From: Nemopilema nomurai
Lineage: Eukaryota > Cnidaria > Scyphozoa > Rhizostomeae > Rhizostomatidae
Direction of reading: 5' to 3'
DNA length: 64,000 bases
NCBI GenBank assembly: GCA_003864495.1
Contig: ML133375.1
Span: 687,860-751,859, forward strand
Position numbers and translations under genes: made by a program. Below, piece by piece: positions 11,158 through 24,745 of this stretch. How positions within the stretch are numbered: the stretch's first letter is position 1; every line of letters begins with the position of its first letter. Below the pieces are notes generated by a model. The model worked only from the letters and a program-made list of their open reading frames with translations. It did not search any database and was not told the origin of the DNA.

Positions 11158-14100
11158 GACGCTTGACAAAAAACAAATATAAAAACTATAAAATAAACAA
11201 TTCATACATTAAGATATCTAAATCAAGTGATAATTAGATCAAACGTTGATTGTTTTGGCAGCATGGCTGTCAAATGTCATGCGTTTGTAGTAACTAATTG
11301 CTAAGAACAGTCATGCAGTCCGTATACCAAGAGGCGGGTGGCAAGCAATGGAAGGTCAAGCATGTCAGACAATGTGGCACCAATAGTGGCATTTCAGGTG
11401 TTGATATAAGAAGCCCGCTCACATTTATTGCTTGGTAATCTTTCACTATTTCATTAATAAAGGCACTCGCTTTTTGCTTCTTAAAGTCCAATAGATTCTC
11501 GCATTTTTAATGAAGCGGGAAGCAGTACGATTGAATTCTAAATTTATGTATATAAATGCTAGGAATTGAAAGCAGCTTAAACTTCACAAAATCAACATAG
11601 AATCTAGGATTAAGAGTATTTATGAAATCCGTTGAAACCTACCTAGACAATCATCAATGATTTTCCTTATTAATAGTTGACAACCCTTCAACGCTAACGC
11701 CAAGTTAAATGAAAAACCAATAATGCATTTGCTTCAAAGCAATAACTCAGCTGAACCATAAGCAAAAGTGTATTGGTGAAAAACCAAGATCAAGAAAAGT
11801 CTTATGAAATCATGCTTTGTTAATGGTACGTTTTTCATGGCCTTAAATTTTACCTTACATTTCGCGTTAGAAATTTCATCCACGATAAAGCCTTGAAAAT
11901 GAAACAGCTCAAGACAAAGTCTTTTCTATGAAAGAGTACATCATGTTAAATTACCTGTGTAATCTTTTCGCCTGAAAAACTGTACTGTGCTCTCTGGCTT
12001 CTTGAAAGTGAAAGTAGAAGTACTTTACTCTCTACAGTTCTTCACAGTCCTTCACCAAGTAGATTGTCTTCTAGAATGGCAAGCTAAGAACATTGATTCT
12101 AGTTTTTCTCTCCTTTCTGCTCAAAGCATTTGCTATCACATCAAAATTGTATCTACAGACAAATATTGATATTTCAACCACAATAAAAGAATTCTTCTGT
12201 TGACAATGGGTTTTCAACTATCTTTATATGTTGTTTTGAAAATTTAATTCAAACATAGATGACAAATTTCAATAAAATCGATCCATTTCGATTGGGGATT
12301 CTCAGTCGAGGAAGCCACACAGACTAGAGAGTTATCTCGTCACGGAACAAACATTACTTCCCACTCTTAACTGCCTTCGGCATCAAAGATCTCTCGCTTC
12401 GTTTTTTAATATTTTCATGGGATTGTTGATTTGGATGCTAGAACATTTACTTAGCTTTTTTAAACAGTGGATTAAGAAGTTAGGTCTTGCTTGCTACTAT
12501 TTAAAGTCCGCTGATATTAATAGATCAAGGTTGTTATTGAGTTTCCTTTAGCTAGAAGAAAAAAGCTTGGAGTTGTTTGAAGTAAAGTCCAACCTTACTA
12601 GGAAGAATCGTACTACGTCTTACTAGGAAGTCTAATCCATGCTTGTGTTGTTAGTATCATCCGTTAACCTCGAATGGTTCAATCAAATAAACTTCTATAT
12701 AGGCCCGAAGATACATAATATGGGCATAAAGCCTAACAGTTCTTTACAGTAAACAAATGATAGTCTAAGGTCTTCTCTCCATAATTACTGGATTTAGCAA
12801 GGGAAAAAGGTGAACAGAAGGTTGTGTGTGCTTTCATGCTGAATGAAGTTAAGACAAGCTCTTCTACACACCACAAGTGAATCAAGCAACTCTACTCGTC
12901 TCCAGATCAATTTGAGGGACAATAGGAAAAATAAAACAAAGTCACTTGCAGAAATGTTCGTGACATATAGTACACGCTTCAGGAGTATTACAGTTCACAT
13001 TTTGAGTTCAACAGTGTCTTGTTATCGCTAGTGAAATATATGCTTTTGAAATATACGTATCTAGACAGAGCCGCCACAATATTTGATGGTGAATGTAGAA
13101 GAGACGATTGGTAAATAACAATAAGAACATCAACAAAAAATGTGCTATTTTCTGTACGATTTTTGATAAATAACATTGCTTCGTCTTGTTTTTAAGAAAA
13201 ATGGAGACATTGTTACCGCTCGTAATGTACACAACTATTATTTTTACAAATTCAAATTTTAGCAATATGAGATGGCTGTAAACAGTAAAATCATGCCTTC
13301 TTCTTTTAGATATTTTACTATTTCTCCTTTTCACATAATCTGTCCGTAGTTTTATGTAGAGTTAGAGCTATCCACTTCTTTGTTTGAAAGGTTATTAAAA
13401 GGTTTTTCAAGTGCGAAAGCTGCAAATAAGCTATGTTGGAGGAAAATAGATTGGGAAAAGTTCTTTTTTAGTCCGAGATACAAATAGAAACTGTTCTTTT
13501 GCCCAAAGTAAGATTACCAATAGTTAATAAAGCAATATTTAGCCTAGAAACCTTCTTCAGTTTTCTGAATTACCATGGTCTTATTGAGGAATGAAATTAA
13601 ACATTTGGCGGCATTGCAGGGTAAGCAACTGAGCCGTGTTCCCAGGCAGGCTTTTTCAAACCAGCACCAAATTCAAGGCGGGGTTCAAAAGCGAGGGTAT
13701 TCGATGGTGACATACTTTGGTACTATGACCTAGCAGCATGCTTAAATGTTCAATGATTTCTTTAATGGTTGTTTCCAAGGTTAGTTATAGAGGTTAAACG
13801 AATAAATTAGTCATTTATTTGATGCATTTGCCACCAAGGGGGTTTGCTCACATAAATCTTCCTGGTTTTTGCCTCAGAATCTTTTTATCAACCCCCAGTA
13901 CCGTTGAATCATACCAACCAATTGCTACTACCGGACAACCTGTCATTAAAGGGCCAATTGTCACTGAAGATCCCTTCCCCCTCCTTATCCAGAAGACCAG
14001 CTGTTACAATTATATTGCAAAATTGCTTTTCAAAGTTTTCAATTAATGTCTGTTGATACTTGCATTTCAGCATTTGATTATTTAGTGAAGCAAATTTTGA

Positions 14101-17100
14101 CGCCAAAGACATTAAATGCTGGGATAACAAATCCCAAGGCCGGAAACCCATTCACTTGATGACGTTTGTGACAAAGGTACTGGTTGATCACCGATTGTCT
14201 ATGCCACATGCTGTTCATTCTCAGCCAGATGCAATGAAAGGTGCATATAGAAAAGGCTCAGATTAAAAGCTTTGTGTAACAGAAGAAAGTTTGGAAGGCT
14301 ATGTAATTTGCACAATATAGATTTGTGTCGACCTCCTGTCCTCTCGGTTGCTCTTTGCAGGAACCCAAACGGCATCCAAAATTAATCACATCTCCACCCA
14401 AACAGGAGCTGGAATTTATAATTTTCCTTCACTTCAAAGCCTGCAATGCATTGCTGCTAGACTTCTTTTAGAAGAACTACAGTGTCCTTCGGCAGTCAGA
14501 AGTCAAGCTAAGACAAGCCAACAATGTGTGCCTATAGTAAGAAAGTACTTCTGGTATAGCTAGCTTCTAGGAAATTACATTGCAAAGTACGTTCTTTGTC
14601 TAGCTCTACTTTACTGAGAAACGCAAACGTGATGATAGCGTTGAATGTGATCGGACTAAAGATATAGAAGAAACGGACACAAAAGTACGATCCTTTCTAA
14701 TGATAAACAATCTAGGGTCAACTTGGTCAATGTCACAAATGATGAAGGATAGAACTGTGTCTGCCTGGTGGGGGATTGATTGCATTTGCAGAGAGCTACA
14801 ACAACGTATCTAGGAAAGAGTAGAATGAACTTGAATTCTGCTCGCTTGTCAAGGGCCTAATCATGTAGTTGAAATCAATGAGAAAATTGTGTATACTTCG
14901 CTTGGGTCAGCACGTGTACGTACTTGCAAGCAACTATGCTACCAGTAATGCAGAAAGATTTCTTTACCCCGAACAATAGTCAATTTGGCACCAGTTTTCA
15001 GAAATGTGTTTATTAATTGCTGCGATGCAGACCCAACAGGCAGATGACAATGCCTCTTTGTGTATTATCAAACAAATGTCCACTTGTCAAGCTCGCTCTC
15101 CTTTGAACAATTTGAGCTGAAGCAATTTACAAACAAAAATGAACAGAAAGCCACGTCGCCTTTCTAAATGTGTCTGGAAAAAATCGATCTTTATGAAAGA
15201 ATAGTTTTCTCTCGATTTCTAATAAATTTTTTTGAGAAGATATCTAATCTAAATGTCTTTCTGACATTATCTGAATAAACAGTTGTCTATGAATAATTTC
15301 ATCAATTTGGAACTTTATTTGACGAATTTAAAGATTTTTAATTTTGCTTTGTGACAATTAAACAGTGCTGCTGTGACAAACAGTGTGACAGCAAAAATGA
15401 TATTTGTAGGTTAGATTTCAAACCGAAATGTTTTAAGGTGGGATAATATGTTGACCAAGAATAAAATGACAGCTTGCGACGAGTAAAATGACGCATCCAA
15501 GAAATCACATGGTACACAGAAGCAAATCTTTTTGGCTTTTTAGAAAGTTATAATCGTTTTCTGGTGCTTTCATATTATCACCGATTATGTTGCTGCCTTA
15601 TGAAACGGTCGAAACGTTTTAGTGAATCTTCTATTCCGTTAGCTATTTTGCTTATATTCCTTTTATTCCAAAGCTGTACTTCCATCTCCTTCTATTTCCC
15701 CCAAAGATTGTTGGGAAATATAAAGTTCCACATCTTATAGTTAGTAGAAGACAAAAATCATAAGGAGAGAGCAATTCTAAATATGGTCTTGTTACGTCCC
15801 TTGATTGTATGTTTGCTAACTATTGCATTAGTGTCCATTTCAAATGAAGAACGATTCTTAGCAGTATTAATGTACCAAGAAAAATTCCTTTTGAAAATTC
15901 ATCATAATTGCTAGTAAAAAGGTAAATTTTGTGGCTGATTCTTTCGTTCATCGTAACATCCCTAAAAATAATCAATTAATTGCAATTGCTTAAGTTAAAC
16001 GTGTTTTGTTCAATAGCATGAAAAATGCTCATACAAGCCTATCTCACGTGATAGATTAAGGTCTTAAATGGAAAACCAAACTACTCACACAGGCTCAAAC
16101 CTTTCCAAATTTCCAACATGCTAAGAAAGTGTCATTTGCTTGTTTCCAATGAAATCAAAGTCCTTACAAAATGTGCTTGTATTAGACAGTTTGCTTCTAT
16201 ACGCCCCTGCTAAAGTTGCAGGTAACTAAGTTAGTGGCAGTAGAAGGGTTGTAAGTACAGCTGATTCCACGTCAGAGACCATCAAAGACTGCTGTCCATT
16301 TCCAATAACGGCATTCTCCTTGCATAAGTGTTGTTGCTATGCGATACTAGTGGTTCAAGCAAAAATGAAAATGTCAAGATTGCAATAAGGGAGGTTCGAG
16401 CTAATGAAATTTTGTACCGGGTCACAGAGGAAATGCGAGTCTGGATTTCAAGCCGTACTGGAATGGAACCACAATGGAAAACGCCAAGATAAGGGCAGTC
16501 ATCTTCATTGGCAATGGGTTCCTCTCATTCTTCTGTATGCGATGCAAGGCATTTTAGGAGATGGGACAGGGTTTAGATGTGAAAGGTGTGGTAGCACGTT
16601 TTTGTGACAATGCGCCCAGAAGATGGAACGTATATAAAATTTTAGATGATAAAGTTCTGAGAAAATAAACATCGCAAAGAGTACGACAAAAGTAGTGAAT
16701 GAATCAGGGGCTATTATTTATTACATCATTTATAGCACCTTAAGCTGAGAACCCATTTTAAAATCGCTAATGTGGCACTGAAATTGATAATGCCATCCGT
16801 CGTTTTAGGCCCATGCAGTGGATGAAGGCATCATGGAAATTGTGAGTCCCATTAGCCAAAGCTGTATACAGGTAGGAAGAGACTCAAACCTATATACTAG
16901 TTACAATGACATTTTGTGTACTTATCATTATTCGATACAACCAGTTATTGTCTATGAATTCATGGTTGTGAGCCTAGCTGCTGTAAAAATACGATGTTTC
17001 CTTAAAAGTATTGCAAGTGAAAAGAAGCCCTGGAGAACGGCAGGGAGCCAGTCAGACCAGTGTTGGTGTAATCTAGAAGTGTAGAATACATTTCGCACTA

Positions 17101-17886
17101 GATATGACGACGAGTTCTAGAAGAAAATAAGTAATGAAAAGACTTTTAGTCGCGGAAAATGAAAAGAAGTCGGACGACTAGAGTAGTAACAGGTTGGAAA
17201 TACTTGTTTATCCTGCATATGGAGACACAATTGTGGTTTATCTCTTTTAATGAAGTTAATGACTGTTTTGGTTTGGTCCCTACACCTCTTTGCTCGAAGG
17301 TCTCTGATTAGAAGTTATCGAAATAGAGAGGAAAACACATTTGTCAACGTATTTGTAACTGAAATCTCAAAGACAAGGAACAAAACTTCCAATAAAAACT
17401 AGAGAGAACAATCTGCAAGGAAGAACAAGTCTATTGGCATTGCCATTTGTAAGTTGAGAGAGAAAATCTACAAACATTGATGTTGTCACCTACACATGCA
17501 TGAAGGAATAAACATAATATGCACAATTGGCAGAATCGTGACCCTATCTAGAAAGAACCATGCATTCGCAACACATACATGGCCCTGAACGCTTTACTCG
17601 ACTACGACATGAAACGATGATATAGCAAATTATTTGTACATGACCTGAAATGCTTTAATTGGAGGCAATTATAACAAACGCTAATGTATCAAGTCTAGTT
17701 TGCAATAACTCACTGAATGTCCAGTGGTAAATATTTCCAAAAAGGTAGTCCTTAACAACAGGGTTACAGTAAAAGATGAGTTAAGAACATGGAGAAAACT
17801 AGCAAATATAAGGATGGAATTAAAAACTTCAAAGAAGAAATCTGCGTCATCCAGACGAAACCCAATATGCAATTGGCATGGATTGA
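11158..17886. other. Gene-poor intergenic stretch of 6.7 kb
   Basis: Only short, compositionally random open frames occur on either strand, and none could be extended by splice signals into a convincing protein. The part next to 11158 should contain the promoter of the lipoxygenase gene. A plus-strand stretch near 13820-14046 reads openly but resembles nothing recognised. Confidence 0.5.
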
Positions 17887-20800
17887 TTAACTGCAGTTAT
17901 TCAATCCATGTTGACGTTTGATGTTAATCTGGTTGATGTTAGTCTGATTGGCTTTGTCCACGTGCTCTTGTCTGTGTCGGTCTAGCCAATCATTCCCTAA
18001 GGCAAACAGAGAAAAATGATGAATGACAGATGACCTCCTCACGGGATGTTCTGTCAAAAACCATCTCTTCGTTGGCAAAAACGTCACTAGAATGGTGGGG
18101 ATGTTTAATCTATCAGACGAAATTTCATCAAACACTATAGACAATCAATTCTTACTTTGGTTGGAGGCGACTTGCAAATTAAAGTATGCTAATTTGCAAC
18201 AAGACAACTAGAATAGTTAGGTGTGTTGAATGATAACATCAAGAACTCAAGATCAACGGCAAATATGAAAATAAGCAGCGGAAATTAAATTCACATTCTC
18301 AGCAGCTGCGGTGGCAGAACAGATATTTATTAACAAACAGACGCATGCCCAGAAAAATCATTGCACAATCGGAAATGGATGAAATGGATTTTGACTTAAA
18401 CGTTTTTTGGTGCTTTGACGATCGCTGTTTTGAAAAGACGATGTATCTGTTATTAGAATTCGGCTAATTTTCGTGTTTCATGCATTCAAACGCTTTATTA
18501 AAAGATTATTGCCTCGCCCATGAGACCTTAAAGTTCCATTTCCATCCCTCACGGGCACCATGGGCGCCTTTCAATCATTAGCGCTTCTCTTTGCAAATAG
18601 ATAGCAGGAAAGGGATCAGACTTATAATTCGAAGCATCCATCCTTAAGTCTTTAAGCAAGATTGTAGCATGTTCTTTCTTTAAAATTGTCTCGAAAAACG
18701 GCATTTCAAAATAACATTAATTAAATTTGACCAGTAGGATTATGATAATCTTACTGATGACCAATATTGTTCCGATTCTCTGGAAATTAGCAGTATGCTG
18801 TGAGATAGGGTAATCGACATCAGCCTTTCGTTATTACGATTTCAAAAAAAGATTGCAAGAAACATAGAATAAAAAAACTTTGAGGCATTACTTTGACATT
18901 CTTTGCAACAATAGAAGCGAGTTCCTTTTCCTTTGCATCTGTAACCATAATGATAAATTGCATTCACAAATACGATAAACTGCTCTTTTCCAGTAAAGAA
19001 GAATTTAAATACGAGCCAGTTAGAGAAAAGATAAGTCTTGGCTCACATGACACAATTGAATTAAGATCCTAAAGTGTCGAGTAGAGAAAATTGTACAAAA
19101 GCCATTAAAGCCAGTTGATTAGGTTTCACAAGAAAAAAGGTACGATAAACAAGGGCGACGCTTTGAAATTAAACGCAACAGTTGCGCATTTTTATCCAGT
19201 TAAAATTCAACGGCTCTTCAAATCTTAGGAAACACATGCAGATACGATACAATGCAAAAATAAAGATCACTTGCATAAAGAATTAGAAGGTGCTGGACTT
19301 ACAAGGAACACTTCTTGAACATCTTTGGTCGGTCTTCGATAACAAAACAGTAGCCACAGTGATGCAGTCTCTTTCCAGACTCCTCACAAATCTGTTTAGA
19401 CTTGGCTGTTTTAATTTCTTTTCCTTCACTGTGCGTACTGTCTTTTTTACCACTATCTTCAATAGCACTATTGTCTGATCCATGCTCTTTTTTAGCCTCA
19501 ATGTCATTAATAAATGAGTTTTTTTCCTCCATTGGACATACATACTCTGGTTTCTGGTCTTCAAAAAAATAGCTTTGTATATCATTTGGATCAATAACTT
19601 TGTTCGAATGTCCAATTGAGCCTTTATTTGCATGACAACACCCTTTGTGGTGTTCACATGTGACGAAAGATGGCATTTTTCTCACCCCTTCTAAAAAATC
19701 CGGAATAATTTGTACACCTTCTACCCATCTTCTCAATACTCGACATAACGCTCCTCCAAATCTTGTGTAGAGAGGCATGTTTGCAACCGCCTTGAAAACA
19801 AATAGCATTAATTGATTCGACCAACAAAAAGGAAGAAAAATTCATTGATATTGTTACTATTAGGAATCTATAGTTACCTTCGAGAATCTATTTTTACCTT
19901 TGGGAAACTATAATTACTTTCTATTGAGAAAAACAATTGTACAAAAAGTAGATTTCTAGGAAACTGGTGTGGTCAAGTCTAGACTCCAATCTCCTTCTTA
20001 TACATTGCCTTCAATATAAACTGGACGAATATCAAAATCACCATATAGTCATTAACTGCCGGTTAGATGCGTAATTGTTGATGCTATTGTATTCACGAGA
20101 CTTCAAAACATTACCTTAAAGAAAAGAAGTTATTACCTTCTTGAAAGTATCTGGGTGCCCAGGCTCTCCAAAGAATGTGCGGAAAGTATCCCTTTAAAAA
20201 TGAAATAGGTTCAATAAAATGTACGCTTAACAAATTGAAACTATTTCTAGCACTTGAAACACAGTCTTGGAACAATGCTAAACTTTTGTGTGACAGTATT
20301 CATGATGGGTCCAGTTTGGCCCCTGTAGGAAATTACATGTGGAATCCCCAGATGAAACAAGCAGAGATCCTGCTAATTTGATCGACATTTCCAGGCACTG
20401 TTGTCTATCTGAACATGATGCCAATATGTGTTACAAGGTGGCTGACGCAGAAACGAGGCACAAATGAAACGAGGCAAACATGAGGAATTATAGACAGGAA
20501 GAATTATAATTTTTCCTGCATTGCATATCACAAACTGCAAAGATGCAGCATGTAATTGTGTGTCAGAGACAAAATTATTCAGATATCGTTGCTTAACTAT
20601 TGTACAGTACACTGTAAAGAGTACCATGCAATTTTATAGTATATAGAGGCGAGAAAAAAAGACAATATAAACAAATTGACTGAGAATGCTTTGCATGGGA
20701 ATAGCGACTGTACCAACGTCTGCATGAAGGTCCTGGCAAATAATTATAATTTTTGAAATGAAATAATGGTTCAGGTATCAAGTAACTAACAGATCAAAAA

Positions 20801-22740
20801 GATTAAATCAAGGAAAAACTTGATGCTAACCTTGTTTCCACATTGAAGAAAGGGTCTTTTCCTGTAGTGAAAGATACAATGCGTAGCTTAGGTGTGATAA
20901 GAATTTCGACAGTTTTCTACTGATGTGCAGCAAGACTTTGAAATGGATTGTTCCCCAAGGAAACATTTAAAAAAGTTTTCTGTGGTTCCGCAATAAAAGA
21001 GTGAGTTGGTAGTAACATGGGAATCAGAGAGACGAATTGATATTTACCTCTAGCCACGGAACCATGTTGGAAGATTTTTTCTCTATTCCTTGCTATTATT
21101 GCTATTTGTGGTACAAGGCCTTTTGCAACTGAATACTTGGCTAAAATGTATTAAAATTGGCCCTTTATTAAAAACAGGGAAATGCCACAAAATATAGAAT
21201 TGTGCTTTAAATTTATTTCTATTGACAAGGCTACATACATAAGTTGCAGAAGATTATTTAGTATTTTTGCCAATGTAATAATGATGTATAGATCTAAACT
21301 GCATTGTTGCTGAGCAATAGCAAAAACAGCAGTTCTTATACAGTTTCGGTTTGTGTTATTTAACACAAGGCAAGATCCTTCAAGGCAGTATTGGCCACCC
21401 TAGCACCCTGCACTTAAACATAATTAGTTTTCATTTAAAAAAATCTACCTGATCAGGAATGAGATGAACTAAACACCTATTAATGAGGCTCAACAACTGC
21501 TGATCATATTTGCATCTATTCTAATTGAAACTAATCACATCTTGTTATGATTGTCAAAACTACTAATTTTTGTTAGCATTTTCATCAGTTCTTAGGCTTT
21601 GGGATCTAGTGTCTTTTGAAAGAGACCAACAACAATACTAAAGTAAAGCCATTCTTAAAAAAATTATATCAAACTGAAATTGACAGCTATTTTATAGGCA
21701 GAAGATAATAGGGTATATCATAGGGTATATTAGGATGGTAAGCTCACCCTTAGCAAACTGGTCTGTTAAAAATTCTTTTGACTGATCAAAAAACTTCCTC
21801 TTTGAGTCCATCTAGAAGAAAATGTTGAATCTTCTGACTCAGCACAGATTTGTTGATAATTCATAATTAACTGGGTTTGATGTTAATTCATAGTCATTAA
21901 TAAATTTTAAAAAAATTCAGAAACCAAGTGTACAATTGGTACAGATTTCAATAAACAGCCATACTGATATAATTCTCATTCTGTGCATATCTCCTTTTAA
22001 ATTGAAAAACATATCAATCCTAAGCTCCAACCATGTTTTGAAATAGAAGAAAAAACACAAGTTTGCTTAGGCCGTTGCATTTATACTAAAGAATGTGTAT
22101 TGGAGTTTGCTTTGTTCCCAACTAAATTAGAATAGCCATGAAAATGTTCAAGTAACTCATAATCACTTTACTTTAAACACTACATTTAAGAAAGGTACAA
22201 TACCTTCAGAGGGATGTCCTTAATATAGCCATATTCTTTTGAGAACTTGAAAAATTCATCAACAAACTCAACCTTATCTTCCAATGACTGAAAAATGAAG
22301 TTGCAACATTTTGATAGAATTAATGTGATTTACAGGTTTGTATAAGGTTACTGATTGTGATTAACATTAACAATTACTCAATTGGGGAAATCTTGATATG
22401 AGTTAAAGATTATCCATGTATGTCATGCAGTCGTGCATAGCCAACAGACCTTTGCAAGGAGTCAGAGGGCAATCAAGTGCTATACTGCTTTCTAAAATTA
22501 TTCAACATTTATTATTCTACATAACGCTTTTAGCCATAGAGAGCACTAGACTGCTTTCTAAAAAAACAACATTATAGTTTTACTGAAGGGTAGTTAGCTT
22601 AATAATACCTTTTCCTGCCACATACTACGAAAGGCTTGAATGTGTTTCAAGAAATATTCATATTCACTTGGACACAGGTCCTCCTCAAAAAGCTCATAGT
22701 CACTGGCCATGATGGGAAAAGGCTTTCGAGATGATGCCAT
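17887..22740 (-). CDS. MYND-type zinc-finger protein, 8 exons, 336 residues
   Basis: Exons in order: 22740-22609, 22287-22204, 21811-21748, 20861-20831, 20191-20137, 19790-19303, 18938-18892, 17996-17887. They sum to 1011 nt in frame with canonical GT-AG introns. The N-terminal 150 residues (MASSRKPFPIMASDYELFEEDLC..., later FFGEPGHPDTFKK and MPLYTRFGGALCRVLRRW) look globular and are not a family I recognise. A polar, acidic linker rich in Glu and Lys follows. The C-terminus is a MYND finger split over three exons: C267-x2-C270, C283-x2-C286, Y-C295-x3-C299, DW, H308-x3-H312. MYND fingers bind proline-rich peptides of partner proteins, often in transcriptional or cytoplasmic assembly complexes. 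The last zinc ligand is His instead of the usual Cys. A Met at position 11 is a possible alternative start. Confidence 0.8.
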
Positions 22741-24745
22741 GTCTTTGCTGACACTTGGCTATTAATGAAAAATGACAACATTACAAGAACACTGTATATT
22801 AAGTAAGTTCACAGGCTGTAATGCAGAGTTACATAAAATTTGGTTAAAAGAAATTAAAGATTATGTATGCCTACTGTTTAAACTGTTACAACACATTTGC
22901 TCTAGCAACAAGTAAATATTGTAAAACTATATTGTTGGATACACAATGACAGTTCTCATTTGAAGTGATGTAAAAAAGCTGTATTTATCATTTACTCCAG
23001 TCAGGAATTCAAATGCACACAGATGTGATTAACTAAAGCACTTCAATACGAGACTCATATGAACTATTGTTGATAATTTTGATAGCATTGTGTGTGTTGT
23101 AGAGCTTTGCACTAACTTTGACTTGTTTTAATTCCAAGCAAATAAAATCTTTGTTTTATCTTTATAATCCTTTTCATCAAGGCAGTCATCAAAGTAACAG
23201 TATGCATTATGCCTATTTTGCTTTAGCAAATTTAGTTCTTATCAGTGACTTTTACTTTTTGCAAATTAAGACTTGTCATCTGACACACTCCACATTTGCA
23301 ATCAAACAGACAATGGCTAGATTAAAGATTCTAGTCCATAATTGAAAGCACATGGGCAGCAATTTAGCAGTGACATTAAAACTTGTCCAGTGGAACAAAA
23401 GAAAGGGAGACTTCACTGCGCACATTTCTGAATACTGCGTTGTAAAAATCAAACATATAAATTAGGATTACAAGCTGTATACTAAGCTTGACTTGAAAAA
23501 AGTTTTTGACGTAGAAGTAGACATATCAATTAGCTGCCATGATAAAGAGCAGGGCTTGCATTTACCACATATGTATCTAAGATCTAAATCTTTTTTAGAA
23601 AGGCAAGATTATTAGAAGGAACACCTTCTCTTACAGGGGGTTTTCTTGAACAAATCAACATCTATCTTAGCCCCAGACCAACAATTTCAGCTTAAATCTC
23701 AGCAGCTGTTCAAATTATTTGTTCCTCTGAAGCACAGAAGCCTTTTCCATATCCACGAGCTTTTGTAAAAACTATCAATATGATGTGCAACTGCCCTGAC
23801 AATTTTTCAATATGAGTGAGTAGTTTATTTTTAATTGTTGACAGTCATTCAAGCAGATAATTCGACTTTCAATATATCATCACAACAAACAATGAAATAG
23901 AACGGAGTGTCTTAATATCTCCCATTCTTTTTCCACGTGGTTCATTAAAATAGTGGTCCAACTATGTGGCAGGCTTCAACCGGATTGTAAGTTAGTTTTT
24001 TTGCGCGGGAGACGCCAAAGCAACGAAATTAAAATATGCGGATGTGTGCAGAATCTATTAACAAAATTTTCGAAGACTTCTTTACTTTTTCTTATTTTTT
24101 TCGTGAAACAAGGATCCAATTCCAAATCCCAGCTGATCGAATTGATAGATCTCATGCACCAACCCCGCGCAGACCAAACTTTCAGCCAGTCTAGGGCTTG
24201 CATTTGCAGCGAGATTTATTTCCTGATGATCGAGTTGTGGCCTATGCTTCATTGCAGGAATTACTAGAAATACGGAGATTTTATTTGCCACTGTGCTTAA
24301 CATACCTACGAATTTCGGCCTCGTACTTTGGTTTTTTCACAGTTCCTTCAGACTGGACCCACGATTCCAGTTGTTTTCATGCAGCAACCTCGTTTTATTT
24401 CTGTTCTGAAAGGAGGCCAAGGCCATGTTGTCCATTTCCCAACAGCAGCAACAACGGGCAAAAGGGCAAGGGAAGTAACGTTTATGTGCCTTTATATTTA
24501 GTGGAAAGGAAGTTGTGATCAGCTTTTATGGACATTGCGACTGTAGAGAGTATTACAAGCCGTCATTTGAAATCCAAGTTTCTGTGAAATTTGGTTTGAT
24601 TGCAAAGACGCTTCAAGATCAAGGTTGTATTGTGAAAGGCCTGTCGTGTTGTCCTCGACCGGTGGTTGTTTTGTTCCTTTTACAGAATAGACTTGAAGCT
24701 TGGAAAATATATCTCCACATGTTGACAACAAAGATTTGCTAGTAG
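22741..24745. promoter_or_regulatory. Shared 2-kb head-to-head region between two divergent genes
   Basis: The start codons of the MYND gene (minus, 22740) and the acidic-protein gene (plus, 24746) face away from each other. The interval must contain both promoters and 5' UTRs. The segment at about 23930-24640 is less AT-rich than its surroundings and is the likelier promoter core. No TATA box or other specific element is claimed. Confidence 0.45.

Noticed and set aside
16404..17084. Plus-strand frames of 67 and 88 codons in the gene-poor region
   Set aside because: No splice context, no recognisable motif and random-looking composition.
18500..18610. Minus-strand segment considered as the last MYND exon
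   Set aside because: It contains stops in the needed phases; the exon at 17996-17887 supplies DW...H...H in the correct phase.
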